A DNA stretch of 64,000 nt, from NCBI GenBank assembly GCA_035551615.1, contig DASZNC010000129.1, positions 1-64,000 of the forward strand, read 5' to 3'. A model generated the notes under the pieces. The model did not search any database. It had not been told where the DNA came from and saw only the letters and a program-made list of their open reading frames with translations. Both the position numbers and the translations under genes were made by a program. This DNA is from JAKCDU01 sp035551615. Its GTDB lineage: Bacteria; Actinomycetota; Acidimicrobiia; Acidimicrobiales; Palsa-688. Position 1 is the stretch's first letter. The number at the start of each line of letters is the position of its first letter. This document shows positions 63,981-64,000 of this stretch, piece after piece.

Positions 63981-64000
63981 CGGTTCTACACCCAGGTGCC

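Overview
The window is a GC-rich chromosomal segment with short intergenic gaps, many 4-bp gene overlaps and frequent GTG/TTG starts. The gene set points to Actinomycetota: CarD, a SigR/RsrA-type mycothiol redox pair, WXG100-like proteins, DisA/RadA/ClpC, a DUF2342 metalloprotease and DUF664/DinB proteins. A Spo0H-like sigma factor and many orphan oxidoreductases suggest a lineage away from Streptomyces and Mycobacterium. Acidimicrobiia is plausible, but this is inferred from gene content only. No rRNA, tRNA, CRISPR array, insertion sequence or prophage was seen.

Layout. (a) 0-5.6 kb: the tail of an amidohydrolase gene, then a branched-chain-type ABC importer (lipoprotein receptor, LivF, and a LivH-LivM-LivG triple fusion). 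(b) 5.9-10.9 kb: a coupled trio (YVTN beta-propeller lipoprotein, haem-type membrane protein, Kelch lipoprotein) facing a large C-terminally anchored surface protein. (c) 11.1-13.6 kb: a four-gene WXG100-like cassette resembling an orphan type VII effector/partner/immunity set. (d) 13.7-40.5 kb: a long, almost entirely minus-strand housekeeping block. Read in its own direction it runs DUF2342 protease, tilS, hpt, ftsH, folE, folP, a phosphatase-like gene, folB, folK, panC, panD, nadB, nadC, coaX, lysS, clpC, a lipoprotein, radA, disA, carD, ispD, ispF, rlmB, sigH-like, histidine phosphatase. Only a polyprenyl synthase and a CRP-family regulator point the other way. (e) 40.6-41.8 kb: small Cys/His protein, anti-sigma RsrA-like, SigR-like. 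(f) 41.8-45.4 kb: gpsA, a BluB-CobT fusion and a glycerophosphodiesterase. (g) 45.6-64 kb: an accessory stretch with an MFS transporter, epoxide hydrolase, CoA-transferase, alpha/beta hydrolases, extradiol dioxygenase, enoyl-CoA hydratase, small stress and oxidoreductase genes, a frameshifted VOC gene, an ECF sigma/membrane propeller pair and an Smr-domain protein.

Working together: block (d) supplies folate, pantothenate/CoA, NAD and isoprenoid precursors plus tRNA processing and charging, proteolysis, DNA repair and c-di-AMP. Blocks (a) and (g) suggest uptake and catabolism of small organic or aromatic acids.

Two regulatory patterns stand out. Many first genes carry a TANNNT -10-like box 6-7 nt upstream of the start codon, the geometry of leaderless transcription. 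Two divergent gene pairs share an identical 23-bp intergenic layout in which the two opposite -10 boxes overlap at a common TA. Other points of interest are a tyrosine-phosphatase-fold protein with Gln in place of the catalytic Cys inside the folate operon, a likely CTG start codon, and a clpC terminator that may lie inside the signal-peptide codons of the next gene.
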